Below, piece by piece: positions 9,327 through 18,761 of a DNA stretch of 64,000 nucleotides (positions within the stretch are counted from its first letter, which is position 1; each line of letters opens with the position of its first letter). The translations under genes and the position numbers were made by a program. Under the pieces are notes generated by a model, which saw only the letters and a list, made by a program, of their open reading frames with translations, did not search any database and had not been told where the DNA came from. The DNA is taken from the NCBI GenBank assembly GCA_002435325.1, contig DJMJ01000041.1, forward strand, positions 70,445-134,444, given 5' to 3'. Source of the DNA: Nitrospira sp. UBA6493. Lineage in GTDB: Bacteria; Nitrospirota; Nitrospiria; Nitrospirales; Nitrospiraceae.

Positions 9327-10358
9327 CTATCTCTTGGAAGAAGACGCAGCGGCCGGCGCCGCGGCTGCCGCGTGGAAAATTTCCTCAATGGGCTTGCTAT
9401 CCCATTCCATATGCGTATCCAGACCAAGGAGTCGCATCACCGTCGCCCCGGTGTCAATAATGGACACCGGCTGACGAATAAGCTGCCCGTGCGGAATCCC
9501 GACCCCTGAAATAATCCATGGCACAACCGGTGTTGCCGTCGTCGTAGGCTCCTCCCCGCTGATGTCCGTGCCGGGAGCACTGAGGGATGTCACCACCACT
9601 GTCGTCCGATTCGAAAGACCATGTTCTTTGAAGATGTCGAGAACGGATTTCATTGCCGCATCCACGGACTGGAGCGCCTGGCGGTACTCTTTCGAACTCC
9701 ATCCATGCGCGACACCGGCACGCCCGGCCTCCGGAAGATGAACGACCAGCAAATGCGGCAGCGCGGGAATCGCATGACCGTACCCATGGCCGCTTGTGGC
9801 TTTCTCAACATATTGGCGGATATAGGAGACAATCTTGTCCGAATTACACTCGGGACGAAGCGCACCGCACAACTGATAATCGGTATAGGGCTCAGGCCTG
9901 GCGAGCTGATAAAGTGACTCATCCATGTAGAAAATCGCGCTGTCCCGCCCGCCGCTCAGGTCCAAATAGTCGAACATGCTCGGCGATCGTGAATAACCCC
10001 GGCTGAACTCAAACGCGTTCCACGTAATTCCATGCTTCTCAACCGGCATCCCCGTCACCAACGACGCCATCGTCGGCAAACGCAAGGCCGGATTGACCCC
10101 GGCGGCCGACCAGGTCACAGCCCCGTCCTTCACGAGCTTGCTGAGAACCGGCATCGTCCCGCCCTTCAGCGAATCCTGTCCAAACCCTTCCAGGACGAAC
10201 AGAATGACATGTTCTGGAGTTCCAGCCACCGCCTCGATCGTTTTCGGCGTGGCCGCTTCGATTGGAGCAATCGCCCCTCCGAACAGCTCAAACCCGATCA
10301 GAGACAGACCGATACAGAGAGTAACGCAAACGCGAGATGTATGGAGCATGGATAGCAC
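9327..10358 (-). CDS. Exported phosphodiesterase-fold protein, probably inactive
   Basis: 343 residues with a signal peptide (~36 residues) and the alkaline phosphatase/NPP fold. Recognisable segments are VILFVLEGFG (51-60), LPTMASLVTGMPVEKHGITWN (near 94-114), the region near 207-235 and DTGATVMRLLGLD near the end. At the positions where active NPP enzymes hold metal ligands and the nucleophile I see E57 instead of Asp, R93 instead of Thr, no Asp/His in the 'HLPEAGRAGVAHG' region, and VTSLS instead of V-S-D-H-G. It looks like a pseudoenzyme that may bind rather than cut a substrate. The GTG at 10358 has AAGGA eight bases upstream. It is the first gene of the HEAT operon. Confidence 0.75.
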   Translation of the reverse strand: MLSMLHTSRVCVTLCIGLSLIGFELFGGAIAPIEAATPKTIEAVAGTPEHVILFVLEGFGQDSLKGGTMPVLSKLVKDGAVTWSAAGVNPALRLPTMASLVTGMPVEKHGITWNAFEFSRGYSRSPSMFDYLDLSGGRDSAIFYMDESLYQLARPEPYTDYQLCGALRPECNSDKIVSYIRQYVEKATSGHGYGHAIPALPHLLVVHLPEAGRAGVAHGWSSKEYRQALQSVDAAMKSVLDIFKEHGLSNRTTVVVTSLSAPGTDISGEEPTTTATPVVPWIISGVGIPHGQLIRQPVSIIDTGATVMRLLGLDTHMEWDSKPIEEIFHAAAAAPAAASSSKR

Positions 10359-10473
10359 GCTATATTCCTTTCACCCAAGAGGGGATGGGTAACTTAGCAC
10401 GCGAATTTTCTGGAAGGCAAGCCAGACCAGGCGCCGGCAATGCGCTAGCGAAATAGAAGAGGCCGGTGCTATG

Positions 10474-10495
10474 CTGATATAGTCTAGAATATCAG
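10474..10495. promoter_or_regulatory. Palindrome upstream of the 10556 operon
   Basis: CTGATAT, eight bases, ATATCAG: perfect 7-bp arms, lying 61 bases before the plus-strand ATG and 116 bases from the start of the divergent minus-strand operon. TATAGT (10478-10483) lies inside it and could be a -10 element. It could be an operator or a weak hairpin. Confidence 0.35.
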
Positions 10496-10555
10496 TAGAT
10501 CGCTGTCATCCAGCGGGGTTCTGGTGCGTCATTCCTCCCAGCGAGGGTTTCAACG

Positions 10556-11767
10556 ATGCCCGGTCCGATCGTCCCACAGGCAGCCGTCCCATTACCGCCC
10601 CGTCACCGCGCTCGCTTCCTGCTCCTCACCCTGCTTACATGTCTCGCCACCCTGGTTTCGACCCAACCCGCGCAGGCCGAAATTCGGATCGTGACCGCTC
10701 AAGGCGAATATCGGATGGGAAACCGAGATACCCGGGAGGATGCCGTACGACTTGCGACGGAACAGGCCAAGCGGAACGCCCTGGAGCAAGTCGCCACCTA
10801 TCTGGAAAGCGTCACGGTCGCAGACGGAATGGACATCACCAAGGACGAAATCAGGACGTACACGGCGGGACTGGTCCTCGTCCTCGACCAACAAACGCAT
10901 ACAACCCTGAACGAAGATGTGGTCGTCGTCACCACAGACCTGGTGGCACAGATCGACACAGAAGAAGTCAGCCAGGCCATTGCGGCACTGCGGGAAAGCG
11001 AGGACGCGCGCCATCAACTCGTCGCACTCAAGCAGGAAAATGACCAACTCCAGCAGGAACTCGAGGCCGCGAATCGCGCCCTGGCAAGCGCCTCAAACTC
11101 GGATCAAGCCCAGCAGGCGATCCAGCAACGGCAAGAGATTCTGAACCGGGTGCAATCCAACGCAATAGTCTCCCAGGCATGGACCGACTGGGTACTCGTC
11201 TCACCCGTGGTCTATCCCTACCCCTGGGTCGGCCTTGCCCAAACGCAGGCGTTGCTGAACGTGGCTCGCGGACTCTATCCTGCCAGCCCGCACGTCGCCA
11301 TCGCCCAGCAAGTGTTCACCAGTAAACAGCCCCCGGTCCCCCCTCAGCCCCCAGCACCCCCGGCTCCCGGCACCAGTCAACCAGCCATGCCAAGCCACCA
11401 GATCGTGCCGCCTCCCGGCTCACCGGGAGTCCCGCGCACACTCAATGAAATCGTTCACACTGTCCCCGCTGTGCCACCACAGGCCGGCCAGCAACCTTCT
11501 GGACACACCGAGTCGCGGACACAACCCTATCTACGACAAAACCTTTCCAGGGAGCAGCCCGGCGCCTACGGACAACATACGACACCACCAGGCTCTTATT
11601 CTCCAGGCACACACCGCTTGCCGCCGACCATCAACCAGATTCATCCGCCCACTCCACACCAAGTCCCCCGCGTCCCCTATCACGTCGCACCCAGGTCTTC
11701 CGGAGGCGGCTACCACGGGGGAGGAGGACATGGCGGAAATAGCGGAGGACGGAGAGGCCGACCATGA
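10556..11767 (+). CDS. Exported coiled-coil, proline/glycine-rich protein
   Basis: 403 residues. The signal peptide ends near residue 43 (QPAQA). Residues ~45-150 resemble the LPP20/FlgT N-terminal type of secreted protein ('DTREDAVRLATEQAKRNALEQVATYLESV'), followed by a coiled coil (~150-205). A ~190-residue Pro/Gln/His-rich region comes next, ending in a Gly/His/Arg tail (GGGYHGGGGHGGNSGGRRG). It is probably an extended periplasmic or surface protein. It overlaps the next gene by four bases (ATGA), so the two are translationally coupled. Confidence 0.75.
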   Translation: MPGPIVPQAAVPLPPRHRARFLLLTLLTCLATLVSTQPAQAEIRIVTAQGEYRMGNRDTREDAVRLATEQAKRNALEQVATYLESVTVADGMDITKDEIRTYTAGLVLVLDQQTHTTLNEDVVVVTTDLVAQIDTEEVSQAIAALRESEDARHQLVALKQENDQLQQELEAANRALASASNSDQAQQAIQQRQEILNRVQSNAIVSQAWTDWVLVSPVVYPYPWVGLAQTQALLNVARGLYPASPHVAIAQQVFTSKQPPVPPQPPAPPAPGTSQPAMPSHQIVPPPGSPGVPRTLNEIVHTVPAVPPQAGQQPSGHTESRTQPYLRQNLSREQPGAYGQHTTPPGSYSPGTHRLPPTINQIHPPTPHQVPRVPYHVAPRSSGGGYHGGGGHGGNSGGRRGRP

Positions 11768-12336
11768 GGACACCCTTTTTCATCCCGGCAATTATCACAG
11801 CGCTCTGCGGCCTCCTGATCGGAGGGTCTGCATCCCCAGCCCCTGCCGCTGAGCCAGATGACGTGAAACAGCGCGCCGAGCAATCCTTCAACCGCCTCTC
11901 GCAGCAACCCAGGTCGAGCGACACCGGCGCAGCCTCTTCGAGCCTCCCTTCATCGGACAGGGACAGCTTCAGTGGCTATGCTGCTGATAAGTATTGGATC
12001 GGCACAGGCCAGGGAGATCTTGCCAAGGGGAGCATCGTCTGCCAGCGGGTCTCCGAACTCTCGGCCCGGACCGACCTTGCCAAACAAATCCGTGTCATGG
12101 TTAAGGAGCATATGGTGGACCGCGTCCGGGACCGGAGCGGCCGCGAACCTGAACAGGACATCGAATTAACCCGGGAGGAAATCGTGCAGGAATACCTGCA
12201 GGACGTGAAGATCGTTGATCGCCGGATCGATGAAGACAAGAAAATCTGCTACGCCACCGCCGTCATGCCGAAAGCGACGTTGCAGCCGACACCTGCAACA
12301 GATCCTGGCAAGACTCCCCCCTCCACTCATCCCTAA
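11764..12336 (+). CDS. Small exported protein, LPP20-like
   Basis: 190 residues with a signal peptide (cleavage near SPAPAAE). A Ser-rich linker leads to a ~100-residue domain containing 'YWIGTGQGDLAKG', many charged helices and two cysteines, ending in a Pro/Thr tail. It resembles LPP20-family or lipoprotein-associated secreted proteins, but the match is weak. Its ATG overlaps the stop of the coiled-coil gene by four bases, so the pair is probably made in fixed ratio and may work together in the envelope. Confidence 0.7.
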   Translation: MRTPFFIPAIITALCGLLIGGSASPAPAAEPDDVKQRAEQSFNRLSQQPRSSDTGAASSSLPSSDRDSFSGYAADKYWIGTGQGDLAKGSIVCQRVSELSARTDLAKQIRVMVKEHMVDRVRDRSGREPEQDIELTREEIVQEYLQDVKIVDRRIDEDKKICYATAVMPKATLQPTPATDPGKTPPSTHP

Positions 12337-12400
12337 CTCTTCACCCTTTCACACTTCACACGATTGCACTTATACGCTGACTTACGGTAAGTACGTCGCC

Positions 12401-13672
12401 ATGCCACACGAAAATAATTTCCAGCACGACGAGCTATCCAGGAAAAGTCCTGGAGACCGTCTGCGCACGGTCGAACTGACGCAAGGGGCGCTCCCGGAAT
12501 CGCCCGCCTGGTTCGATGCAATGGCCCAACAGGGTGCGCTGCTCAACCAGGCCGGAGTCCGGGCGATCGTCCTGCTCCACGGCTCCATCGTCGGCACAGA
12601 TGTGTTCGGGATGCAACGGCTGGACGAGGCTGGAGGACTCAAGCGAGGCTATTCACGCGGCGTTTCAGGCGTCGATGCCTTACTCGCCGCCATGCGCGAA
12701 GGCGGGAACGGAATCCCGCCCTTCTCAGGCGGACTGACCGTGCCGCTTGCCAACGATGAGGCCACAAAGAAAGCCCTCGACGCCCAAGTCGGCGATGCCG
12801 GCAATTTTACCGCCTCCTATACCGGCTTGTTGCAGCAATCCTTAAGCAAACACATCCCCACGCCCATTCCCTGCTTACGTTTGCTGTGGTCCTCCGCGCA
12901 TCACCACCTGGGACGCGCCCTCGCCGCCATCCAGCTGTTGAACGATTTGCGCACCCTTTGCGAACAACACCAGCTCGCGGCGGGACAGAGAGTCCTCCTG
13001 CTCGCCCACGGACAAGCGGGACTTGTCGCGGCGCTGGCTTCGAATCTGTTGTGCCCGAGCCCGATCACCAACCGGCCGAAACTCTTCCAGCTGCTCACAA
13101 CTACCGCACCGCACGCAGGCCACGCCGACATCGTGTCTGCTATTCAACGCATCGAACCGCTCTTAGCATCGGGATCGCTTTTGAATGGTGCACAGCTGGA
13201 TATCGTCACGCTGGGAACGCCCGTCCGCTATGGGTGGGATCCGTCTGGAATCGGACGATTGCTGCACATCGTCAACCATCGGAACTTGCGTACCGACGGA
13301 AAAACCTGGCTCTCAAAAATGGAATTGCCCCAAGTCACGATGGAAATGCCGATTGCCTGGGGCGGCGACTATGTTCAAGAGCTCGCGGTCGCCGGCAGCG
13401 ACGCCCTGCCGGCGAATGAGGCAGCCAAGGCCGCCAACAAAGCCATCTGGGAACTCGTCGAATCTTACGATGGATTCGAACGCTGGCTGGAATGCGCCCG
13501 CCGGGCTGTGCGGTTTCCGACCGATGGGCAGTGCATCCTGGCAGATTACAAAGACTGCACCAATTCCACCACAATCCGCGACCATTATTACGGCCATGCG
13601 GCCTACACCCGCCTCAATGCCATGCTGTTCAACACGACCGAGATCGTCCGCTCGCTCTATTCCACCCCATAG
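12401..13672 (+). CDS. Alpha/beta-hydrolase-like protein lacking the usual serine
   Basis: 423 residues without a signal peptide. VLLHGSIVGTD near residue 48 matches the HG oxyanion region of lipase-like hydrolases. VLLLAHGQAGLVAALA lies at the place of the nucleophile elbow, but the expected GHSxG reads AHGQAG, so the catalytic serine position appears to be glycine. A later segment 'LDIVTLGTPVRYGW' is lipase-like. The family is not certain. The start is put at 12401 (MPHENNF) because the upstream frame overlaps the previous gene and is Pro/Ser-rich noise. It is a monocistronic plus-strand gene. Confidence 0.65.
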   Translation: MPHENNFQHDELSRKSPGDRLRTVELTQGALPESPAWFDAMAQQGALLNQAGVRAIVLLHGSIVGTDVFGMQRLDEAGGLKRGYSRGVSGVDALLAAMREGGNGIPPFSGGLTVPLANDEATKKALDAQVGDAGNFTASYTGLLQQSLSKHIPTPIPCLRLLWSSAHHHLGRALAAIQLLNDLRTLCEQHQLAAGQRVLLLAHGQAGLVAALASNLLCPSPITNRPKLFQLLTTTAPHAGHADIVSAIQRIEPLLASGSLLNGAQLDIVTLGTPVRYGWDPSGIGRLLHIVNHRNLRTDGKTWLSKMELPQVTMEMPIAWGGDYVQELAVAGSDALPANEAAKAANKAIWELVESYDGFERWLECARRAVRFPTDGQCILADYKDCTNSTTIRDHYYGHAAYTRLNAMLFNTTEIVRSLYSTP

Positions 13673-13732
13673 GATGACGCTCTCGTATTGTGGGAGGAAA
13701 AAGCCATGGTGTGGAAAACCTAGCGGCAGAGG

Positions 13733-14572
13733 TCAGCGCGTTTTGGATGGCAACAGAGCCTGAATCTGTTCACTGACTTCCTTCACCAGAACCCCCATCT
13801 TGGAGTGAGACGGCTCGAAATCGACAGGCCAGTCATAATGTTGAAGCCTCTCGCTGGCCGTCGGGCCGATCGAGGCGACCACCATTTTCTTTAAAGCCGC
13901 TTGAAATAGATCAATCTTGCCATCCTGTTCCAGGACTTGCATGACATGGTCGATCTGCATGGCATTCGTCATCAATATGACTTGGACATGGCCTGCAATG
14001 ACCTGATCAAGAGCCTGGCGAAGCGGCGCCAGATCTTCCGGCAGCCCCCACTTATAGACCGGCACGGGAAACACGTCCGCCCCGCGCTTGCGGAGGGACT
14101 CCAGGAGATCAGGATTGGAAATCCCGTATTCCTGCACGGCGACACGCAGACCTTTGACCGGCCGATATTCATCCAGGGTTGAAACGACGTCCACCCAGGT
14201 ATTGGGCTCCGGGACGACCAGCGTGGGCGTGATGCCAAGAGCCTTAAGTGCCGCCACCGGCTTAGGACCCCTCGCCACAATGGCGGTTTGTTTTACCCCC
14301 ACCATGATTGAAGACATTGGATGGCGCGACCGGAGGATCTCAAAGAGCGCCGTCGTACCGATGCCGGTCAGCAGAATGAGGATATCGACTTGGCCGTCAA
14401 TGAGGCGGACTCCGAAACGCAAGGCGGCCGGATTGTCCTGGATGGGCAGTTCACGAAGGGCAGGGGTCACCAGCGGACGCCCGCCGTACCGTTCAATGAG
14501 CCGGGTCATCTCCGACGCCATCCGGCTCTCAAACGCGGCCACCGTGATCCCCGAGAAGCCCTTCTCGCTCAT
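13733..14572 (-). CDS. hemD: Uroporphyrinogen-III synthase
   Basis: 279 residues with the two-domain HemD fold. The first domain has 'ITVAAFESRMASEMTRLIERYGG' and a 'LLTGIGTTALFEILR' segment. The second has 'VILMTNAMQIDHVMQVLEQ' and ends with 'VASIGPTASERLQ', the positions conserved in HemD (T/S-S-x-x in the cleft, SIGxxT at the end). It closes the ring of hydroxymethylbilane in tetrapyrrole synthesis. No other hem gene is nearby. It starts eight bases after the stop of a SUMF1-like gene, so they are probably co-transcribed, which does not indicate a shared pathway. Confidence 0.85.
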   Translation of the reverse strand: MSEKGFSGITVAAFESRMASEMTRLIERYGGRPLVTPALRELPIQDNPAALRFGVRLIDGQVDILILLTGIGTTALFEILRSRHPMSSIMVGVKQTAIVARGPKPVAALKALGITPTLVVPEPNTWVDVVSTLDEYRPVKGLRVAVQEYGISNPDLLESLRKRGADVFPVPVYKWGLPEDLAPLRQALDQVIAGHVQVILMTNAMQIDHVMQVLEQDGKIDLFQAALKKMVVASIGPTASERLQHYDWPVDFEPSHSKMGVLVKEVSEQIQALLPSKTR

Positions 14573-14580
14573 CGATCGAC

Positions 14581-15411
14581 TTATTTCGCCGGCGCGTCCA
14601 TCGCGCAGCGGAAGCCGGTCGATTCATTGCGATTTGCAGGATCGCCCTCGACGCGGGTAAAGATCCTGACGGTCGGAGTCTCATTTTCCCATCCGGAACC
14701 GCGAAGAACTCGCTTCGTGCCGGACTCAGGGCCTTTAGGATTCTTCGCCGGGCTTTTCTCGTAATATTTGGGATCGTACCAGTCGTTGACCCACTCCCAG
14801 ACGTTGCCGCCCATGTCATAGACGCCAAACGGGCTCTTGCCGGCTTCGTAACTGCCGACCGGCATCAAGGTCTTTTCCCCGATCCATTGCTGGTTGAAAT
14901 TGAGATGTTTGTTCGTGGGCTCGACGTTGCCCCAGGGGAACCGCCGGTCAGCCGTGCCCTTCGCCGCCTTTTCCCATTCGGCTTCGGTCGGCAGCCGCTT
15001 GCCCGCCCACTTGCAGTACGCCTCGGCATCCGACCAGTCCACATTGATGACAGGCCGGTCCACGAGCACCTCGCCGATGGTATCGCCTTGCCAGAGATTG
15101 CGGGTGGGGTTCTTCGGATTTTGCGGGATTCGATGGCCCGTCGCTTTGACGAACGCCAGATACCGCCCGTTGGTCAGCTCGAACTTATCGATGTAGAAGC
15201 TGCTCAGGAACACATCGTGGCGCGGATATTCATCTCGTCCACCGTCCCGGTCGCCCTGCGGAACCCCCATGGGGAACGAGCCTTCAGGAATCAGCACCAT
15301 CGGGGCGCCATCTTTCCCTTTCACTTCTTTCTCAAGCCCGTCGGCAAGCGACAGGGCGGGAATTGCCAACAGGGACGCGACGACCATCACCATGCGAAAA
15401 GAAACGTTCAT
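14581..15411 (-). CDS. Exported SUMF1/formylglycine-enzyme-like protein
   Basis: 276 residues with a signal peptide (cleavage after LSLADG) and a complete SUMF1/FGE-sulfatase fold: 'MVLIPEGSFPMGV', 'WSDAEAYCKWAGKRLPTEAEWE', 'GGNVWEWVNDWYD', 'RVLRGSGWEN' and a GFRCA end. The cysteine pair used by true formylglycine-generating enzymes in the RGG region is absent, so sulfatase activation is unlikely. In bacteria these proteins are often binding or structural modules. AAAGGAG precedes the ATG. A second member is at 36413-37345. Confidence 0.85.
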   Translation of the reverse strand: MNVSFRMVMVVASLLAIPALSLADGLEKEVKGKDGAPMVLIPEGSFPMGVPQGDRDGGRDEYPRHDVFLSSFYIDKFELTNGRYLAFVKATGHRIPQNPKNPTRNLWQGDTIGEVLVDRPVINVDWSDAEAYCKWAGKRLPTEAEWEKAAKGTADRRFPWGNVEPTNKHLNFNQQWIGEKTLMPVGSYEAGKSPFGVYDMGGNVWEWVNDWYDPKYYEKSPAKNPKGPESGTKRVLRGSGWENETPTVRIFTRVEGDPANRNESTGFRCAMDAPAK

Positions 15412-15564
15412 GACAGGCTACTCCTTTGTTCAGCGATCGGATGGGCCATGGTACCACAGCCGTTCCCCGTTCGGCAGGGGCTGAATTTCCGTTGACGATC
15501 GAGGGGTTGCCTCCCTACTATACGACTGTTATTTCCGGCTCGGAGTGAGGAGAGGGCAGAATCC

Positions 15565-16005
15565 GTGGCACTTCCGCAACATCGAGGACTCCGCCATCTG
15601 GCGCTACGCGTCATTGATCTTCCCCGTTCTCGCCGATTTTACGAACAGCTGCTCGGCATGCAGGTCGTGTGGGAACCGGATGCCGAGAACGTCTATTTCA
15701 GTTCGGGTAGCGATAATCTCGCGCTCCATCAAATACCCGCCGGCGAACTGGCCGCTTATCAGCCGCCAAAGGGCCAGCTCCTCGATCATGTCGGGGTGAT
15801 ACTCGACAATCCACAAGCCGTCGACCGAATGTTTGCGGATCTCTCGCCGAAGATCACGGACCTAGGAGGAGCGATTGTGAAGCTGCCGAAGCAGCATCGG
15901 GACGGCAGCTACTCGTTTTATTTTTCAGACCCCGACGGCAACGTGATTCAAGCCCTCTACGAACCAACCATCAGCAAACTGGAATGGGTAAAAAGCAAGA
16001 CGTGA
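15565..16005 (+). CDS. VOC-family (glyoxalase/dioxygenase fold) protein
   Basis: 146 residues with a vicinal-oxygen-chelate fold: 'GLRHLALRVIDLPRSRRFYEQLLGM' at the N-terminus, a central 'LDHVGVILDN', and 'FYFSDPDGNVIQALYEP' at the C-terminus. Possible metal ligands are H12, H75 and E132 in the expected first, second and third slots. The substrate is unknown; glyoxalase, fosfomycin-type and dioxygenase members share this pattern. The start is GTG at 15565 with GAGGAGAG upstream. Confidence 0.8.
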   Translation: MALPQHRGLRHLALRVIDLPRSRRFYEQLLGMQVVWEPDAENVYFSSGSDNLALHQIPAGELAAYQPPKGQLLDHVGVILDNPQAVDRMFADLSPKITDLGGAIVKLPKQHRDGSYSFYFSDPDGNVIQALYEPTISKLEWVKSKT

Positions 16006-16057
16006 CGGATACAATCCTCCTCCACCTTTCACGTTTGACGTTTCACCCCTCACGAGC

Positions 16058-17686
16058 ATGAAGATCTGGGACAGCCTGCCACGCAATCACTATCTGAGCC
16101 TCGCACCCTGGTGCTGGGTGCAACTGGAAAGCGGTGAAGCGCCCGGGCCCTTTCCCTTCGTAGCCGGTATCGCGCCTGAGGTCGTCGCCGGCCTGCACGA
16201 AGCCCATAGCCTACTTTCGAGTTCGATCGATACCGCGATCAGCGACGTATTTTCAAAACGGGCCCCGCTGGACGATCCCGACCGGCAGCGGCGGCTGGAA
16301 GATGCCTACGCCGAACTCGTGAATTCCCGGCCCTATTTGAAACAGCACATCCGTTGCGGACGCAGGCCAGATGGGACATTCCAATGGGAATTCCCGACCG
16401 ATCCCACGAAATCAGCGACGGTGACCAACGGCGGCCTCAGGATTTTTCATTCGGTGAAGCGGCAGGCCATCCCTCTCGGGTTCGATCAGCGCCCGCTCGG
16501 ACCGGTGGTAGGGAAAGTACTCGGCATGCTGGACGGCACCCATCAATCCGATGAAATCAAAACCGTTGTCATGACCGCGCCGCGTGAGGCGCAACCGATC
16601 CTGACTAGACTGATTGAATCACTCCATCAATATGAATGTCTGCTGAGCACGGCAACACCATCGGTCCGCCAGCGCTGGTTCAACGTGGTACAGGACCGCG
16701 ACATAGTGCATCTTGGCCATGCCGCGCTGCTCTATCGCCAGCAGAACAACGCCTTGCTCTTCGATCCCTGGCTGCTCCCCTGGTTTGCGGAATCGTCGAT
16801 CCCGTCGTTGTGGGGCGCGCTCTTGCCCAAACCGGCGGCGGTGTTTCTCACGCACGACCACGACGATCACGTGGATCCGCGGACGCTCCTGCACCTTCCG
16901 AAAGACACGCCGATCATCGTACCCAGCCGCCGCAATCGCAAGAAACTGCACTACGACTATCTCGGGCTCTTACGGGAAATGGGATTTGGACGGGTGATTG
17001 AGCTCGCCCATGGGGAGCGCTGGGACTTTGACGGAGGCGCGGTGATCTCCGTCCCCTTTTACGGAGAAGATCCCTGTGACCTGGAGATGCCACGAAACTG
17101 TTACTTGGTCCACGACCGCGGCCAAAACGTGCTGGTCCACGCCGATAGCGGCCCGACCAATTCCGGCCGCTCTGCGCTGAAAGAGGACGTGATTCAACAG
17201 CTCGTCGAGCAGTACGGGCCGATCGCCCTCGTACTGGCCTCGCAGCAACAACTGCTCGAACTCCGCAGCTATGCCGCGCATGCCTCGCTCTCCCATCCAG
17301 GGAAATGGCTGGACGTCGGCGAAAACGGCTATCTCACAAACGCCTATCTGGCTGAACTCTGTGCCACAGCCAAGGCCAAACTCTTTGTGTCCTATGCCAC
17401 CGGCGGGGCAGACTGGTATCCGGATCACCTCTCCTTCATGTTCAGCCAGCGCAATCCGGCCAGGACGGCATTGCTCACGGCTCATTGGGAACAACTGGAA
17501 ACGTTGAAAGACCTTCTCCAGCCACAGAATTGCGGGTATCATGGCGCTCGTGCGCTTGATATCTACCGGACCACGGCAACCGGCCAGGTCGAGGTCGTAT
17601 CGACCGGCGAGTCGCTGACGCCGTTGGCGCTGCACCGTCTGGACCATGGCGATCCCCCCTTCATGAAGCCGGGCGGACGGGTCTAG
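16058..17686 (+). CDS. MBL-fold metallohydrolase with N-terminal extension
   Basis: 542 residues. Residues ~1-210 are an extension with a PqqD-like winged-helix feel ('[25 protein letters not shown]'). From ~220 a metallo-beta-lactamase domain carries the zinc motif [11 protein letters not shown] (HxHxDH), a later 'VLVHADSG' and '[13 protein letters not shown]', as in UlaG/RomA-like hydrolases. The substrate is unknown; this group includes phosphodiesterases and N-acyl-phosphatidylethanolamine hydrolases. The ATG follows a dispersed intergenic repeat (16025-16054) and has no strong ribosome binding site. The next gene begins 37 bases on. Confidence 0.75.
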   Translation: MKIWDSLPRNHYLSLAPWCWVQLESGEAPGPFPFVAGIAPEVVAGLHEAHSLLSSSIDTAISDVFSKRAPLDDPDRQRRLEDAYAELVNSRPYLKQHIRCGRRPDGTFQWEFPTDPTKSATVTNGGLRIFHSVKRQAIPLGFDQRPLGPVVGKVLGMLDGTHQSDEIKTVVMTAPREAQPILTRLIESLHQYECLLSTATPSVRQRWFNVVQDRDIVHLGHAALLYRQQNNALLFDPWLLPWFAESSIPSLWGALLPKPAAVFLTHDHDDHVDPRTLLHLPKDTPIIVPSRRNRKKLHYDYLGLLREMGFGRVIELAHGERWDFDGGAVISVPFYGEDPCDLEMPRNCYLVHDRGQNVLVHADSGPTNSGRSALKEDVIQQLVEQYGPIALVLASQQQLLELRSYAAHASLSHPGKWLDVGENGYLTNAYLAELCATAKAKLFVSYATGGADWYPDHLSFMFSQRNPARTALLTAHWEQLETLKDLLQPQNCGYHGARALDIYRTTATGQVEVVSTGESLTPLALHRLDHGDPPFMKPGGRV

Positions 17687-17723
17687 CAACACACGTTCTC
17701 TCTTTCCCAAGGAGTGTCCTCAC

Positions 17724-18746
17724 ATGAGCGGAGCACAATCCCCCATTCTGGTCACCGGCGTTGCCGGTTTCATTGGCTTTCACGTCACACAACGATTGCT
17801 GGAGCGCGGAGACCGGGTCATCGGCTTGGACAACGTCAACGATTACTATGACGTTCGGCTGAAAGAGGCGCGGCTGGCCAAACTGGCCAACGCCAAAGGC
17901 TATCAGTTCTTGAAGATGGAGTTGGCCGACCGGGAGGGAATGAAGGCGCTGTTTGCCGACCATGGCATCACGCGGGTCGTCCATCTGGCCGCCCAAGCCG
18001 GCGTGCGCTACTCGCTGATCAATCCGCACGCCTATACGGAGAGCAACATCGAAGGATTCATGAATATCCTGGAGGGATGCCGGCACGCGAAGGTGGATCA
18101 CCTCGTCTACGCCTCGTCAAGTTCCGTCTATGGCGGCAATACGCACATGCCCTTCTCCATTCACGACAACGTGGATCACCCGGTCTCGCTCTACGCCGCC
18201 AGCAAAAAGGCCAATGAGTTGATGGCCCATTGCTATGCCCACCTCTATCGCCTTCCCTGCACCGGCCTGCGGTTCTTTACGGTCTACGGGCCATGGGGAC
18301 GGCCCGACATGGCCTTGTTTATCTTTACGAAAGCGATCCTGGAAGGGAAGCCGATCGAGGTCTTCAATCACGGCAAGATGAAACGGGACTTCACCTATGT
18401 GGACGACATCGTCGAGGGCATCATCCGCACGCTGGATCGCCCGGCAACGGCGAATCCCTCATGGTCCGGCGACAAACCCGATCCCGGAACCAGTTCGGCC
18501 CCGGCCCGGGTCTATAACATTGGCAACCACCAGCCGGTGGAACTGCTGCACTTTATCGAAGTGCTGGAAGACGCGCTGGGCAAGAAGGCCGAGAAGAAGC
18601 TGATGCCGTTGCAGCCTGGCGATGTGCCGGCCACTTACGCCGATATCGATGACCTCGCCCGCGACGTCGGGTTCAAACCGGCGACGCCCATTGAAGAGGG
18701 CATTCCGCGGTTCGTGAAGTGGTACCGGGAGTTCTACCGCGCGTGA
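17724..18746 (+). CDS. UDP-glucuronate 4-epimerase-like NAD-dependent epimerase
   Basis: 340-residue short-chain dehydrogenase of the extended NDP-sugar type: [14 protein letters not shown] loop, [10 protein letters not shown] (a hallmark of the UDP-glucuronate epimerase group), SSSSVYG, catalytic YAASK, and '[17 protein letters not shown]' in the sugar-binding region. It would interconvert UDP-glucuronate and UDP-galacturonate, using the product of the Ugd encoded at 2340-3662. AAGGAG precedes the ATG. A plain UDP-glucose 4-epimerase is less likely because of the DNVNDYYD and RPDMA segments. Confidence 0.85.
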   Translation: MSGAQSPILVTGVAGFIGFHVTQRLLERGDRVIGLDNVNDYYDVRLKEARLAKLANAKGYQFLKMELADREGMKALFADHGITRVVHLAAQAGVRYSLINPHAYTESNIEGFMNILEGCRHAKVDHLVYASSSSVYGGNTHMPFSIHDNVDHPVSLYAASKKANELMAHCYAHLYRLPCTGLRFFTVYGPWGRPDMALFIFTKAILEGKPIEVFNHGKMKRDFTYVDDIVEGIIRTLDRPATANPSWSGDKPDPGTSSAPARVYNIGNHQPVELLHFIEVLEDALGKKAEKKLMPLQPGDVPATYADIDDLARDVGFKPATPIEEGIPRFVKWYREFYRA

Positions 18747-18761
18747 GAAGACCGTGATGTC

